Positions 27,798 through 37,128 of a stretch of 64,000 bases of DNA are shown here, piece by piece. Made by a program: the position numbers and the translations under genes. The stretch lies in NCBI RefSeq assembly GCF_000178835.2, contig NC_015275.1, forward strand, positions 3,369,001 to 3,433,000. The letters are read 5' to 3'. The first letter of the stretch is position 1. Every line of letters starts with the position of its first letter. The notes beneath the pieces were generated by a model. That model was not told where the DNA came from and made no database searches. It worked only from the letters and a program-made list of their open reading frames with translations. This stretch comes from Cellulosilyticum lentocellum DSM 5427. GTDB lineage: Bacteria; Bacillota; Clostridia; Lachnospirales; Cellulosilyticaceae.

Positions 27798-28958
27798 TTA
27801 TTCCTCTAACGGGATTTGTGCTTGTATAGTAAATCCTTCATCTTTATAGCTTTCAAAATGAAGCGTTCCTCCTAGTGCTTCTACACGTTCTCTCATAGCA
27901 TTTAAGCCAAAGCCTTGCTTGAAGGCTATGGCTCCTAGTCCATTATCTAAAATCTCAATCCATAAATGTTTTTCTTCTCTTTTTACTTCAATCATAAACG
28001 CTGTAGCTTTTCCATGCTTAATCCCATTAGTGATTCCTTCTTGTATAATACGATAAACACATCTTAAAATCTGTGTGGAAATGCCTGTTAATTCCCCTAC
28101 TATGTATTTTACTTTGATATCTGTATACTCATTTAAGCGCTCACCTATGGCATAAATTTCTTGTTCCCAATCCAAGTCCTCTTTAAGCCTACGTACTGTC
28201 ATACGTAAATCCCCTAAACCTTTTCTCACTTGACTGCTAATATGCTCTAGCTTATTCATTAATTCCTCATTATCTTTTCCAAGCATTTTACAAAGCTCTA
28301 ATTCTACTAATGAGGTTGTTAGCGTATGCCCTACTGTGTCATGCATCTCTCTAGACATATTATTTCTTTCTTTCATAATGGTGAAATCTTCTAAATCATC
28401 ATAAGCTCTCTTAAGCTGCTCATAGGCATAACTTAGGTCTAGGTTTTTTTCAATCAGTTGCTTTTTAGCAAGCATTAATTCTTGATTTTGAATAATCATA
28501 TAATGAAGGATTGAAAGTCCCAAAAAGACGATACTATAGTTTCTTATCCAACTTAAATAAGTAGTGAAATAAACTTCACTTATAGGCATTTTAAAGGCAA
28601 TAACTACTCCTATTACAATGAAATCTATTGCTAAAAGAATCCCTACTTTTCCTCTTCCCTTATAGCGCATAAGTGCAAATAATAATAAATAATTATAAAT
28701 ATGATACGTGCTACCTGTTTCAAATAAGCCAATAAACAAATTGCATAAACCTAAGCAAATGAGTAATAACCAAAAGCGCCTTGTTAACGCTGGATTGGGT
28801 AATATAAATAATTCCATGTAAATCGTAAGTATGGCTACTAAAATAATAGGTACATATAACCAACCTAGACCCCCTGTATTAACCATCATTGAATAAAAAA
28901 CAGTCATTAACAGAAATGGACTAATCACATAAATAATATAGCGTTCTAATTGACTCAT
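27798..28958 (-). CDS. Sensor histidine kinase (HisKA_3, DesK/NarX-like)
   Basis: A 386-aa kinase with about six membrane segments (to ~170), a coiled-coil linker, a HisKA_3 dimerisation motif MSREMHDTVGHTL with the phospho-accepting His, and an ATPase domain with EGITNGIKHGKA (N box), DNGLG and GFGLNAMRERV. There is no extracytoplasmic sensor domain, so it likely senses the membrane or works with the ABC transporter, as in antimicrobial-peptide sensing modules; that is inference. Confidence 0.9.
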   Translation of the reverse strand: MSQLERYIIYVISPFLLMTVFYSMMVNTGGLGWLYVPIILVAILTIYMELFILPNPALTRRFWLLLICLGLCNLFIGLFETGSTYHIYNYLLLFALMRYKGRGKVGILLAIDFIVIGVVIAFKMPISEVYFTTYLSWIRNYSIVFLGLSILHYMIIQNQELMLAKKQLIEKNLDLSYAYEQLKRAYDDLEDFTIMKERNNMSREMHDTVGHTLTTSLVELELCKMLGKDNEELMNKLEHISSQVRKGLGDLRMTVRRLKEDLDWEQEIYAIGERLNEYTDIKVKYIVGELTGISTQILRCVYRIIQEGITNGIKHGKATAFMIEVKREEKHLWIEILDNGLGAIAFKQGFGLNAMRERVEALGGTLHFESYKDEGFTIQAQIPLEE

Positions 28959-29053
28959 GCTAAAGCCCCTTTATCCCTATGTTTTCTTTTCATTATAACC
29001 CTTTACGTCTGTTGGTTTCAATATTTAGGCAACTCTTTATATTCATCATTCTT

Positions 29054-30199
29054 TTATTCAATAAAAACATCTACGCCATAACCCGCTTGTAAATAAGGAC
29101 TTACTTCATCCGGAGTTACTTCTATATTAATTACTGTTTCACCATTTTCTTTAACAGCTTCACCAGCAATAGCTGTTACCTTGCCAGGTAAACTAATAGT
29201 CTTATCTGCATAGGGCACAATTTCTACCTCACTCCCTATAGCTACCGATTTAATAAATTCTTCTGGAACATGGGCTGTAATCTTTAAACTGTTTTGATCA
29301 ATAAGGCGAAGTACACTACCACTTTGTTCACCTACCCTAGAACCTTCTACTACGTTGATTTTAGATATGATAGCAGACTCTATATCCGTAATAATTGCAT
29401 TGTCTTTAATATAACTTTTTTGAAATTTATCTCTCATCATTGAAATCTCTAAATTACCTATTTCATCTTTCAAGGCACTCGTCTGTACCATGGCATTATT
29501 ACCTTTTTCTGTAGTACTTAGCCCATCTTTAGCATTAGCTATTTCAGCTTTTAATTTCTCTAATTCTAATGTTTTTTCCTTTACTAAAGTACTTTTTTTA
29601 GCTTCTAAGGTATCTATTTGTGTTTGCAACGTTGTTTTTTGCGTTTCTATGCCTTTAATTATTTTTGATGAACTTCCTCCCACCTCTAATAAAGCCGTTT
29701 GTACCTTATAATCTTCTTCTAAATCTTCTAATTGTTGCCTGATTGTTGTCAGTTCACTTTCTATGCTCAGTATTTCCGGATCTTGACCATCTGTTAAACG
29801 CTTTTCTAATAAACTAAGCTCCTCATTTAAAGCGGTTATATTTTTCACCTGCCCTGTGGCTTCTGTTAGCTTGGCTTCTGCTGTGATACTTTCTAAAGTC
29901 CCTTCTTTCTCTTTCAGTAAAATGCTTTGCTTGTAAGGCTCATAATTTAAAAGAACTAGTTCCTCTCCTTTTTTTACAATTTGCCCTTCTTTTACTTTAA
30001 TGGCTTCTACAGTTGCTGGAAAATCAACATAAATTTCTTTAATAATGGTTCCTTCTACTTCTCCCCAAGCTTCTACTTTCATATCTTCCTTTACAACTTG
30101 CTCTTCCATTTTAGCATCTGCCTTCACTTCCTTAGAACAACCTGCTAATAAACTTAAAGCTCCTATTCCTAAAACTATAGCTCCTATTCTTATACTCAC
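29054..30199 (-). CDS. HlyD/MacA-type efflux adaptor lipoprotein
   Basis: An adaptor of ~381 aa for the MacB-like permease. The N-terminal signal ends in a lipobox SLLAGC. A biotinyl-lipoyl half (VKEGQIVKKGEELVLLNYEP), a long coiled coil (~100-260) and a beta-barrel end (AHVPEEFIKSVAIGSEVEIV) follow. I favour the GTG at 30199, preceded by GGAAGGGGAAG, which gives a normal signal peptide; an ATG at 30217, one base after the ATPase stop, adds six residues. Gram-positive cells lack an outer membrane, so it probably guides substrate through the wall or binds it. Confidence 0.88.
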   Translation of the reverse strand: MSIRIGAIVLGIGALSLLAGCSKEVKADAKMEEQVVKEDMKVEAWGEVEGTIIKEIYVDFPATVEAIKVKEGQIVKKGEELVLLNYEPYKQSILLKEKEGTLESITAEAKLTEATGQVKNITALNEELSLLEKRLTDGQDPEILSIESELTTIRQQLEDLEEDYKVQTALLEVGGSSSKIIKGIETQKTTLQTQIDTLEAKKSTLVKEKTLELEKLKAEIANAKDGLSTTEKGNNAMVQTSALKDEIGNLEISMMRDKFQKSYIKDNAIITDIESAIISKINVVEGSRVGEQSGSVLRLIDQNSLKITAHVPEEFIKSVAIGSEVEIVPYADKTISLPGKVTAIAGEAVKENGETVINIEVTPDEVSPYLQAGYGVDVFIE

Positions 30200-30218
30200 A
30201 AAATCTTCCCCTTCCATA

Positions 30219-30932
30219 TCAAACGATTTTTCTTACTTCATTGTTACCAGTCTCTAGCTTACTAATCTGTCCATCCTTCACTACAATCAAATGAGTCCCA
30301 TAATTAGCAGATTCTCTAGAGTGAGTGACCTGTACAATGGTTTTTCCTTCCTCTTTATTAATACGTTGAAGTAATTCCATAATCTCTATACCTGTTTTGC
30401 TATCTAAATTACCAATAGGCTCATCTGCTAAGATGAGATTGGGATTGCTCATAAGAGATCTAGCAATCGCTACTCTTTGTTGCTGTCCTCCTGATAGTTC
30501 TCTCGGTGTATATTTTCTTCTAGCAGTAAGTCCTACTTTCTCCAACAGTTCTTCTAACCTTTCTTTATAATCTTTTAATTTTTTACCGTCTAATAAAATA
30601 GGCAGCATAATATTTTCCTCTACTGTTAAATTAGGAATTAAATTATAAAACTGAAAAACGAACCCCATATCTCTTCGTCTCATAATACTTTCTTCTTGGT
30701 CTTTCATGGTCATTAATTCTTTTCCATTCACTTTAATACTACCTTCACTAGGCTTATCTAACCCCCCTAAAAGATACAGCAAGGTACTCTTTCCAGAACC
30801 CGAAGGTCCCATAATAGAATAAAAACCTCCTTTTTCAATAGTTAGATTAATATCCTTTAAAATGTGTATTTTTTCATCACCTAAATCAAAGCTTTTCCAC
30901 AAGCCCTTCGTTTCAATAATAACCTCTGACAC
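30219..30932 (-). CDS. ABC transporter ATP-binding protein (MacB/LolD type)
   Basis: A 237-aa ATPase with Walker A GPSGSGKST, Q-loop FVFQFYNLIP, signature LSGGQQQRVAIARSL, Walker B LILADEPIGNLD and VTHSRE (His switch followed by Ser). It sits between the 830-aa permease and the adaptor gene, making the permease-ATPase-adaptor set of a MacAB-like exporter. The stop is one base before the alternative adaptor ATG. Confidence 0.93.
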   Translation of the reverse strand: MSEVIIETKGLWKSFDLGDEKIHILKDINLTIEKGGFYSIMGPSGSGKSTLLYLLGGLDKPSEGSIKVNGKELMTMKDQEESIMRRRDMGFVFQFYNLIPNLTVEENIMLPILLDGKKLKDYKERLEELLEKVGLTARRKYTPRELSGGQQQRVAIARSLMSNPNLILADEPIGNLDSKTGIEIMELLQRINKEEGKTIVQVTHSRESANYGTHLIVVKDGQISKLETGNNEVRKIV

Positions 30933-30962
30933 TATTACTCCTCCTTATCTCCTACTACCAGA

Positions 30963-33455
30963 TTACTCATACTTAATAGCTTCAATAATCTGCAGCTTTG
31001 AACTTCTCTTTGCTGGTAAAATAGAACCTATTAAAGTAATGAGTGCACCTCCTACCAAATAGCTTATAAAAAGCTGAGGTATAATTTCCATTTTTACTGG
31101 TAGATTAAGTGCACTTAAAACGGCATCCATATTGAGCATGACCAGTATGCCACCTATAATACCTCCTATAGCACCTATTAAACCAGAACCCAAGGCTTCT
31201 ATAAAAATCATTCCCAGTACTTGCCGCTTGCTCATCCCAATAGAACGTAAGATGGCTATACTTTGTTGCCTTTCAATGAAGCTAATAACTAGATTGTTGA
31301 CCACTCCTATAATGCCAATAAGCATGGCTAAAATAGCAAAGGCATTAATCATCCCCATAAGAGAAGCATTACTATCTTGATTCCACTTTTTAATATCCTC
31401 AGTCGTATATATATTGGTCCAAGTATCTTTAAAGGAACTACCTAGGCTTTCTACTACTTGCTGTTCTTCTTCTGGTTTTTTCACCTTAACTTGGATGCAA
31501 TCATAGTAAATTTTATCAGCATCACGTTTATAATATTTCATAGGAAGTAGGCATAACCTACCATTTTCCCATATGGTATCCATAAACCCGATAATCTCAT
31601 AATGCTTCTTCTCCTTGTCAAAATTCAAGGTTAATCGATCGCCTACCTTGAGCTTAAACTTCTTTCTTAAGTTTTCACTCACAATGATATATCTCCCCTC
31701 TTGAAGCTGCTTTAATAGCTGTGGTGCATCACCTAATAGGTTATAATCCTTAAACCTTATAAGGTCATCATTTTCATAGGCTTCAATAGCTATTTCTCTA
31801 TTTTCTAATTCATCTACCCTTACCGAAAAGTCCTCCATGAACTTTAAGGATTCATATACACCATCATTTCTTTGAATGTTCCTTGCTTTTTGTTCGTCCA
31901 TCTCTCCCGTTTCTACCCATACCTCAAAATGAAAAACACCGTCAAATAGGTCTAAAATTTGATCTGATACATTTTGTGTTAGAGTAGTAATCATCAGCAA
32001 AATACTAATTCCTATAGTAATTAAGGTAATACTATTTAAAACGCTTTTATTCTTTTTAATATTTTTACTTGCTAAACCTCCTAAATTACCAAATAGCTTT
32101 TCAAAAATAATGCCTAATACTTCTGCACTGTATAAAATAACAAGTGGTAAAATTTTAATCATCCCTATAATGATGAGAAATAGTGCTGCTACTGCATATA
32201 CCGTTCCTATACTTGGACTTTCCATTCTCCCTAAAATAAAACCAAAAACAATAAGGCCACTTCCCTCTAAAAAACTTCTAAAACGCTTCTGAGATTTGTG
32301 AGCTTTTATATTTAAAATAATGTCCTTTAATGAAATATGATTCGTGCTTAAAATAGGTACTAGTGTACTAAAGAAAGCAATGACGTTGGCTAACACAAAC
32401 GTTAAAAGACAACTTATAGATGTAATACTCATTTCTACCTTCCCTGAAATATAACTAGAAGACATCACCCAGGTTAAGATGTATAAAATGCCTATGCCTA
32501 AGATAACTGCTACTAAGCCGCCTACTACGCCATAAAAGCAAGTTTCCAAAAGCAGTACTTGATTCATCTTTCTTTTACTAGCACCAATGCTTCTAAAGGT
32601 GCCCATCATTGGCAACTTTTCTAGCATAATGACTTTAAAGGAAGAATAAATAATAAAACAACTCATAAAGATGACCATATATGTCATAAGCATAAAAGGG
32701 TCTGTCATCCAAGCAATGCTTTCTTTAAAAACCGCTTTATCCAAAACTGCTTCCACATCATAACGTGAATAGATACTTTTTAATGTTCCTATCAGCTGCT
32801 CCTCACTTATGCCTTCCTGCAATTGAACATACAAAGCTGTAGGCTTTCCATTACCACCCATATATTCACTTAAAGTCTCCATAGGCATTATACTGGTATA
32901 ACCATTTCCCTCACCTGCGAAAATCCCTTGTCTTTCAGCAATTCCTGCTATCATGAGCTTTCTATTAACACCATTTATTTTAAGTGTTATACTTTCTCCT
33001 ACTAATAACCCATAATGCTTTGCCGCTTTTTCACTCACAATGATTTTAGGTCCAGTGAAAGGTTCTACCTGACTGTTTGCCACTAAACTCAGTTTATTAA
33101 TGGCCTTATAATCCTCTAATTCATAGCCGTTAATACTGATGTTTTCATAGGTATTAACACCTATCTTATATGCCCCCATACCACCTACATAAGGAATCAC
33201 CTTGCTTTCTTTTACTTCACTCATTAAATGCGGGTTTATAAAAGACGAAGGAGATTGATTATTAGGCTTAACAACCACATCTACCTGTCCTATCTCCTGC
33301 CTTAAATTATTTTCATACATCCTAGTAATACTATCTGATAGCTGACTAGAAGCTAAAAATAAAGCACCAGCTAAACTAATGGCTAATATAATTAAAAAGG
33401 TCCTAGACTTCTTCTCTAACATAGATTTAATCGTATACTTTAGTAAAATCCTCAT
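30963..33455 (-). CDS. ABC transporter permease with two FtsX domains
   Basis: An 830-aa permease with an N-terminal membrane segment, an extracytoplasmic domain (~45-240), a first FtsX block (~255-370), two middle segments, a second extracytoplasmic domain (~490-680) and a final FtsX block that ends in LVGGALITLIGSILPAKRSS. The helix ILRSIGMSKRQVLGMIF before the last block is typical. GGGAGGCGCGAAA precedes the ATG. This layout is common in peptide resistance (BceB-like) and lipoprotein transporters. First gene of the regulated cluster. Confidence 0.9.
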   Translation of the reverse strand: MRILLKYTIKSMLEKKSRTFLIILAISLAGALFLASSQLSDSITRMYENNLRQEIGQVDVVVKPNNQSPSSFINPHLMSEVKESKVIPYVGGMGAYKIGVNTYENISINGYELEDYKAINKLSLVANSQVEPFTGPKIIVSEKAAKHYGLLVGESITLKINGVNRKLMIAGIAERQGIFAGEGNGYTSIMPMETLSEYMGGNGKPTALYVQLQEGISEEQLIGTLKSIYSRYDVEAVLDKAVFKESIAWMTDPFMLMTYMVIFMSCFIIYSSFKVIMLEKLPMMGTFRSIGASKRKMNQVLLLETCFYGVVGGLVAVILGIGILYILTWVMSSSYISGKVEMSITSISCLLTFVLANVIAFFSTLVPILSTNHISLKDIILNIKAHKSQKRFRSFLEGSGLIVFGFILGRMESPSIGTVYAVAALFLIIIGMIKILPLVILYSAEVLGIIFEKLFGNLGGLASKNIKKNKSVLNSITLITIGISILLMITTLTQNVSDQILDLFDGVFHFEVWVETGEMDEQKARNIQRNDGVYESLKFMEDFSVRVDELENREIAIEAYENDDLIRFKDYNLLGDAPQLLKQLQEGRYIIVSENLRKKFKLKVGDRLTLNFDKEKKHYEIIGFMDTIWENGRLCLLPMKYYKRDADKIYYDCIQVKVKKPEEEQQVVESLGSSFKDTWTNIYTTEDIKKWNQDSNASLMGMINAFAILAMLIGIIGVVNNLVISFIERQQSIAILRSIGMSKRQVLGMIFIEALGSGLIGAIGGIIGGILVMLNMDAVLSALNLPVKMEIIPQLFISYLVGGALITLIGSILPAKRSSKLQIIEAIKYE

Positions 33456-33483
33456 TTTCGCGCCTCCCTGCTTCTACATGATT

Positions 33484-33542
33484 ATTGTATCGAAAGCCGC
33501 CTGGCTAGGTAACTAACCTTGGTCATATGTTTTGGTCATATG
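33484..33542 (-). promoter_or_regulatory. Promoter and tandem operator candidate of the ABC operon
   Basis: On the minus strand a -10-like TACAAT (33484-33489) has a poor -35 (TTACCT, 17-base spacer). Just upstream are two copies of CATATGACC (33521-33529 and 33534-33542, 13-base period), with GACTAAAGTC further up. A weak -35 with adjoining repeats suits activation, plausibly by the NarL-type regulator of the cluster. Confidence 0.45.
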
Positions 33543-33589
33543 ACTTTCTGACTTTAGTCATACTCAAAAATATTTATTTTCACAAACAA

Positions 33590-33628
33590 AAAAGAAGTGT
33601 AACTAATGCATCACGCATTTAGTACACT
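33590..33628 (-). terminator. Terminator of the GGDEF gene
   Basis: Arms 33596-33609 and 33615-33628 pair with two mismatches, followed on the minus strand by CTTCTTTTTTG. It is ~70 bases beyond the stop. Confidence 0.7.
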
Positions 33629-33699
33629 CCTCTATTATTATTGACGTTCATATATGATACTTCCTTTGAACTTACTTTACTATTCGATTTGCATTTTGA

Positions 33700-34839
33700 C
33701 TACTTTGAGTGTTTATGACAATACATTTGCTTATCTGCTCCATTAATAAATGCATCCATCGTATGGATATTATTTTCACCAAATACGGTATATCCCATAC
33801 TGAGGGAAAGTATATATTCTGCTTGTCCAGATTTATTAAATATTTCGACTCGTTCTTGTATTTGCCTTGTCATTGCCTCAACTTCATCTCTACTAGCTCT
33901 TCGCCCCACAATAAGGAATTCATCTCCACCCATTCTGGCTAAATAATCCTTTTTCACACTGCAAGCTCTCTTCAAAATAGTAGCAATTTGAATAAGTGCT
34001 TTATCCCCTATTAAATGACCAAAGGTATCATTAATACCTTTAAATTTATCTACATCAATAAATAATGCAAATAATATTCCATCCTTAGGCTTTTGCATAT
34101 TATTTAACAAGTAGTTTTCAATAAATTTTCTATTATACAAACCTGTTAACTGATCTGTGTAAATTTGATGATTTTGTATATTAATATACATATTTAGCAA
34201 CGTCAACGTAACCAAAATCCAAGTAATCGATACGCCACATATAAATGACTGCACAACACTTCCAATAAAGGGGACTATAGGAAGTATAAGCATATAATGA
34301 TATAATTCCTTTTTTGTTAAATCATCACTTTCCTTCCCTTTTTTTATGGTTAAATAAGCCGCATAAAATAAATAAGTAAATGCCAAAAGAGGAATGCCTA
34401 TAAATAGACTCCCCTTGTGATAATCATTATATTTATCAATAGCATAAATCCATCCCGTAATAGGGCTTAATAATGTTAGAAAGGTACTTATTATAGTGGG
34501 AATAACATATATAGGCATATATTTTAATAATCTTTTCTTATTCTGATTTATTTTATAATCATTATAAAGCAGCCAAAAAAAGCAAATTAATGGACTTAAA
34601 ATAAAGTAGATGGTTGTAATAACTATATTCCATTCTCTGGCATAAGCAAATTGTCTATGATTTAAAAGATACATGACCGCATCACATATTAATAGAAATA
34701 GATTGGTTATCAATAATAGTGCAAATAAATTTTGGTCGAGTAGCATCTTTCTCCTCTGATTTTTTATGAGATTAAATAACAACATCATCAAAATAACAAT
34801 TCCTAATATATCTACCTCTAAATAAAGCAATTCTAGCAT
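33700..34839 (-). CDS. Membrane-bound diguanylate cyclase (GGDEF)
   Basis: A 379-aa protein with about seven membrane segments (to ~220) and a C-terminal GGDEF domain that makes cyclic di-GMP from two GTP. Motifs are DQLTGLYNRKF, FIDVDKFKGINDTFGHLIGD and RMGGDEF. The product-inhibition site RxxD, expected five residues before GGDEF, reads VKKD and is missing its Arg. No EAL or HD-GYP domain is attached. It is a single gene with its own terminator; the membrane part probably senses an unknown signal. Confidence 0.92.
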   Translation of the reverse strand: MLELLYLEVDILGIVILMMLLFNLIKNQRRKMLLDQNLFALLLITNLFLLICDAVMYLLNHRQFAYAREWNIVITTIYFILSPLICFFWLLYNDYKINQNKKRLLKYMPIYVIPTIISTFLTLLSPITGWIYAIDKYNDYHKGSLFIGIPLLAFTYLFYAAYLTIKKGKESDDLTKKELYHYMLILPIVPFIGSVVQSFICGVSITWILVTLTLLNMYINIQNHQIYTDQLTGLYNRKFIENYLLNNMQKPKDGILFALFIDVDKFKGINDTFGHLIGDKALIQIATILKRACSVKKDYLARMGGDEFLIVGRRASRDEVEAMTRQIQERVEIFNKSGQAEYILSLSMGYTVFGENNIHTMDAFINGADKQMYCHKHSK

Positions 34840-34999
34840 CCAGTCACCTCGTTTAAATAATGTGTAAACTGATTATATCAACATATTATTTATTTTGTCA
34901 TCAAATTTATTTATAATTGTTTAATTTTTTACTAAAATGTATTTTATTTGATGTAAGATATATATTTTATCCTTGTATAATCCAATCGTCTATAAGTAT

Positions 35000-35044
35000 A
35001 AAAGTAGCTGTTGCAAACACCTTCCTTTTGCAACAGCTACTTTT
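35000..35044 (-). terminator. Rho-independent terminator of the Fe-S operon
   Basis: A near-perfect stem of about 18 bp (35000-35017 with 35026-35044) with flanking A/T runs lies immediately after the stop at 35049. Confidence 0.85.
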
Positions 35045-35048
35045 AAAA

Positions 35049-35621
35049 TCAATGATGTTTTCCTCTACAAATCATTTGTGTCATAGTACCCATAGGGCAA
35101 TAAACACACCATGATCGTGGCTTAAATAATACCATTGTTATGATGCCCATCACACTTGAGGTTAACATCACACTATAAAAGCCAAACGCAAATTGTGCTA
35201 TCCAAGGTGCTACTATATTTTCTGTATAAGCCCAGTTCCACGGTAACTTAAACGTCCACAGCAAAGTAACAACTTCTTTTAAACCCTTATTTCCTGCAAA
35301 GACTAAATAGGTTATAAATAGCATATTCACAAACATGGTTAAGAAAAAAATGAGAAAGCCATAGCGAAACCATTTAGCTCTAAGAAAAGCAGGAATATCT
35401 TTTCTTCTAGATAACTTTAGCTTATTGCCTAAAACTTCAAACAGTTGCCCTCTACCACAATACTTATTACAATAAGTCTTATTTCCTTTTACTATGGAAA
35501 TAATAAGTGGAACAAAGAAACAAATTAATCCTACCCATGCAAAAAGAATATTAATAAACCCTAAAATCAAATAGATTGAAGAGAAAATCCATAAATAATT
35601 ATACCATTCTTTCTTTTTCAT
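35049..35621 (-). CDS. NapH/NosR-like membrane Fe-S protein
   Basis: A 190-aa membrane protein with four or five membrane segments and two cysteine clusters: NKYCGRGQLFEVLG in the first half and CVYCPMGTMTQMIC near the end. This is the 4Fe-4S/membrane pattern of the NapH, CcoG and NosR group, which pass electrons through the membrane. It overlaps the ferredoxin gene by 23 bases, so the pair is a likely electron-transfer unit. The partner enzyme is not in the window. Confidence 0.78.
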   Translation of the reverse strand: MKKKEWYNYLWIFSSIYLILGFINILFAWVGLICFFVPLIISIVKGNKTYCNKYCGRGQLFEVLGNKLKLSRRKDIPAFLRAKWFRYGFLIFFLTMFVNMLFITYLVFAGNKGLKEVVTLLWTFKLPWNWAYTENIVAPWIAQFAFGFYSVMLTSSVMGIITMVLFKPRSWCVYCPMGTMTQMICRGKHH

Positions 35622-35847
35622 TTTTATTAATCTCCTCTTCTGCTAAATTTGTAATCATTTCAATCACAGAGGCTGGACACGCTTTTTTACAAAGCCCACA
35701 GCCTATGCATAAATCTGTGTTCACCTCTGCATAAATGCCTCTCGGTACTGTAATGGCTAATTTAGGGCATACTAAAATACAAGTGCCACAAGCCACGCAT
35801 TCTTTCTCTAATACACTTGCATATCTTTTTCTTTTTTGGATTGCCAT
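35599..35847 (-). CDS. 4Fe-4S dicluster ferredoxin
   Basis: An 82-aa protein with two CxxCxxCxxxCP clusters: CVACGTCILVCPKLAI and CIGCGLCKKACPASVIE. The clusters are about 30 residues apart. The lysine-rich N-terminus precedes them and the acidic tail overlaps the membrane Fe-S gene. It probably feeds electrons to that protein. AAGGAGGACATTT precedes the start. Confidence 0.9.
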   Translation of the reverse strand: MAIQKRKRYASVLEKECVACGTCILVCPKLAITVPRGIYAEVNTDLCIGCGLCKKACPASVIEMITNLAEEEINKNEKERMV

Positions 35848-36050
35848 AAATGTCCTCCTTTTTTCTAATTACTTTTATCTTATTAATAAATGGCTTTTAT
35901 CTCTGTAACTTAGTTACATGAGTCAAAGCTTCCACTTTTTATTAAAAACATCACTTTGCCTTCAACCATGATTTTCCGGTATGTTTTTAGCGTCCTTGCA
36001 TCATAATAAATATGTACTCTCAAACTCAATCATATTGGAGGCCACATATT

Positions 36051-36206
36051 ATGAGTAATTCCAAGGCACCTAAATCACCTACTAATAATGAATGGTGCAG
36101 TGATTCATCTAATCAAAGCACCGAAGGCACTAAATATTTTCACGATAAAGCAAAGAAATCTGCTACTAACAATCAATGGGTATCTAGAAATACACCTGCT
36201 GAGTAA
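36051..36206 (+). CDS. Small protein with an internal repeat
   Basis: A 51-aa polar protein from the ATG at 36051; GGAGG lies ten bases upstream, whereas the in-frame ATG at 36012 has none. Two copies of a motif, KSPTNNEWCS and KSATNNQWVS, make up much of it. It is followed by a strong hairpin, so it looks like a complete small transcription unit. I do not recognise the family. Confidence 0.55.
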   Translation: MSNSKAPKSPTNNEWCSDSSNQSTEGTKYFHDKAKKSATNNQWVSRNTPAE

Positions 36207-36216
36207 AGCAGAAAAC

Positions 36217-36263
36217 CTCCAATAAACACTTAGTAGTCTGCACCTACTTCATGTTTATTGGAG
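36217..36263 (+). terminator. Terminator after the small repeat protein
   Basis: CTCCAATAAACA (36217-36228) and TGTTTATTGGAG (36252-36263) are perfect complements; AGTAG and CTACT can extend the stem inside. It could also end the convergent thiD transcript. Confidence 0.7.
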
Positions 36264-36282
36264 ATTTAATCTATCAACTTGT

Positions 36283-37071
36283 TTATCTTTTATTGAGGTT
36301 ATAGCAATGATTTAAAGGCCCGTTCCCTTTACCTAGATTTAACCCATCTTCTAATGCACCTCTTACATAAAACTTTGCTTTTTCTATGCTTTCAGCTAGA
36401 GTGAAATCTACTGCCAAGTTACATGCTATAGCTGAAGATAATGTACACCCTGTCCCATGGGTATTATCTGTAGCAATTCTTTCTCCTACAATCCATAGCG
36501 CTTTTCCTTTGTTATATAATAGGTCATCAGCACCTTCTGTGAAATGCCCTCCTTTAATAAGTACAGCCCCTGACAAGTTATTTGAAATCACTTCAGCTGC
36601 TTTTAACATATCCTCTTTGCTTTGAACCGAAAAACCACATAAGCATTCAGCTTCTGGAATATTAGGAGTAATGACTTCAGCTAATGGTAAGAGCTTCTCT
36701 ACTAAAGCCCTCTCTGCACCTAGATTTAATAGTTTACCACCACTAGTAGCCACCATGACTGGATCTACTACAATGTGTTTTGCATCATACTGTACAAGTT
36801 TTTCTACAATTACTTTAATAATTCCTTCATTAGATACCATACCAATCTTTACAGCATCAGGTACAATATCTGTAAAAATAGCATCTAACTGTTTTCCCAC
36901 AAAATCAGCTGCTACATCCACTACACCATAAACGCCTGTGGTATTTTGAGCTGTTAAAGCTGTAATCACGCTCATGGCATACATCTTATGCGCCGTAATC
37001 GTCTTCATATCAGCTTGAATGCCAGCACCACCACTACAATCTGAACCCGCAATCGTCAATATTTTTTTCAT
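36283..37071 (-). CDS. thiD: Hydroxymethylpyrimidine/phosphomethylpyrimidine kinase
   Basis: A 262-aa ribokinase-fold enzyme that phosphorylates HMP and HMP-P for thiamine synthesis. Motifs are ILTIAGSDCSGGAGIQAD at the N-terminus, VVDPVMVATSGG in the middle, and the GTGCTLSSAIA anion hole with its catalytic Cys/Asp region near 205-215. It lies downstream of thiM-thiE in the same direction but is cut off from them by a 602-bp palindromic element. AAAGGGGTAATGAG precedes the start. Confidence 0.93.
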   Translation of the reverse strand: MKKILTIAGSDCSGGAGIQADMKTITAHKMYAMSVITALTAQNTTGVYGVVDVAADFVGKQLDAIFTDIVPDAVKIGMVSNEGIIKVIVEKLVQYDAKHIVVDPVMVATSGGKLLNLGAERALVEKLLPLAEVITPNIPEAECLCGFSVQSKEDMLKAAEVISNNLSGAVLIKGGHFTEGADDLLYNKGKALWIVGERIATDNTHGTGCTLSSAIACNLAVDFTLAESIEKAKFYVRGALEDGLNLGKGNGPLNHCYNLNKR

Positions 37072-37128
37072 CTCATTACCCCTTTATCTTTATTATTCTT
37101 TGATAACTATCCATTCAATTGGTACCAT

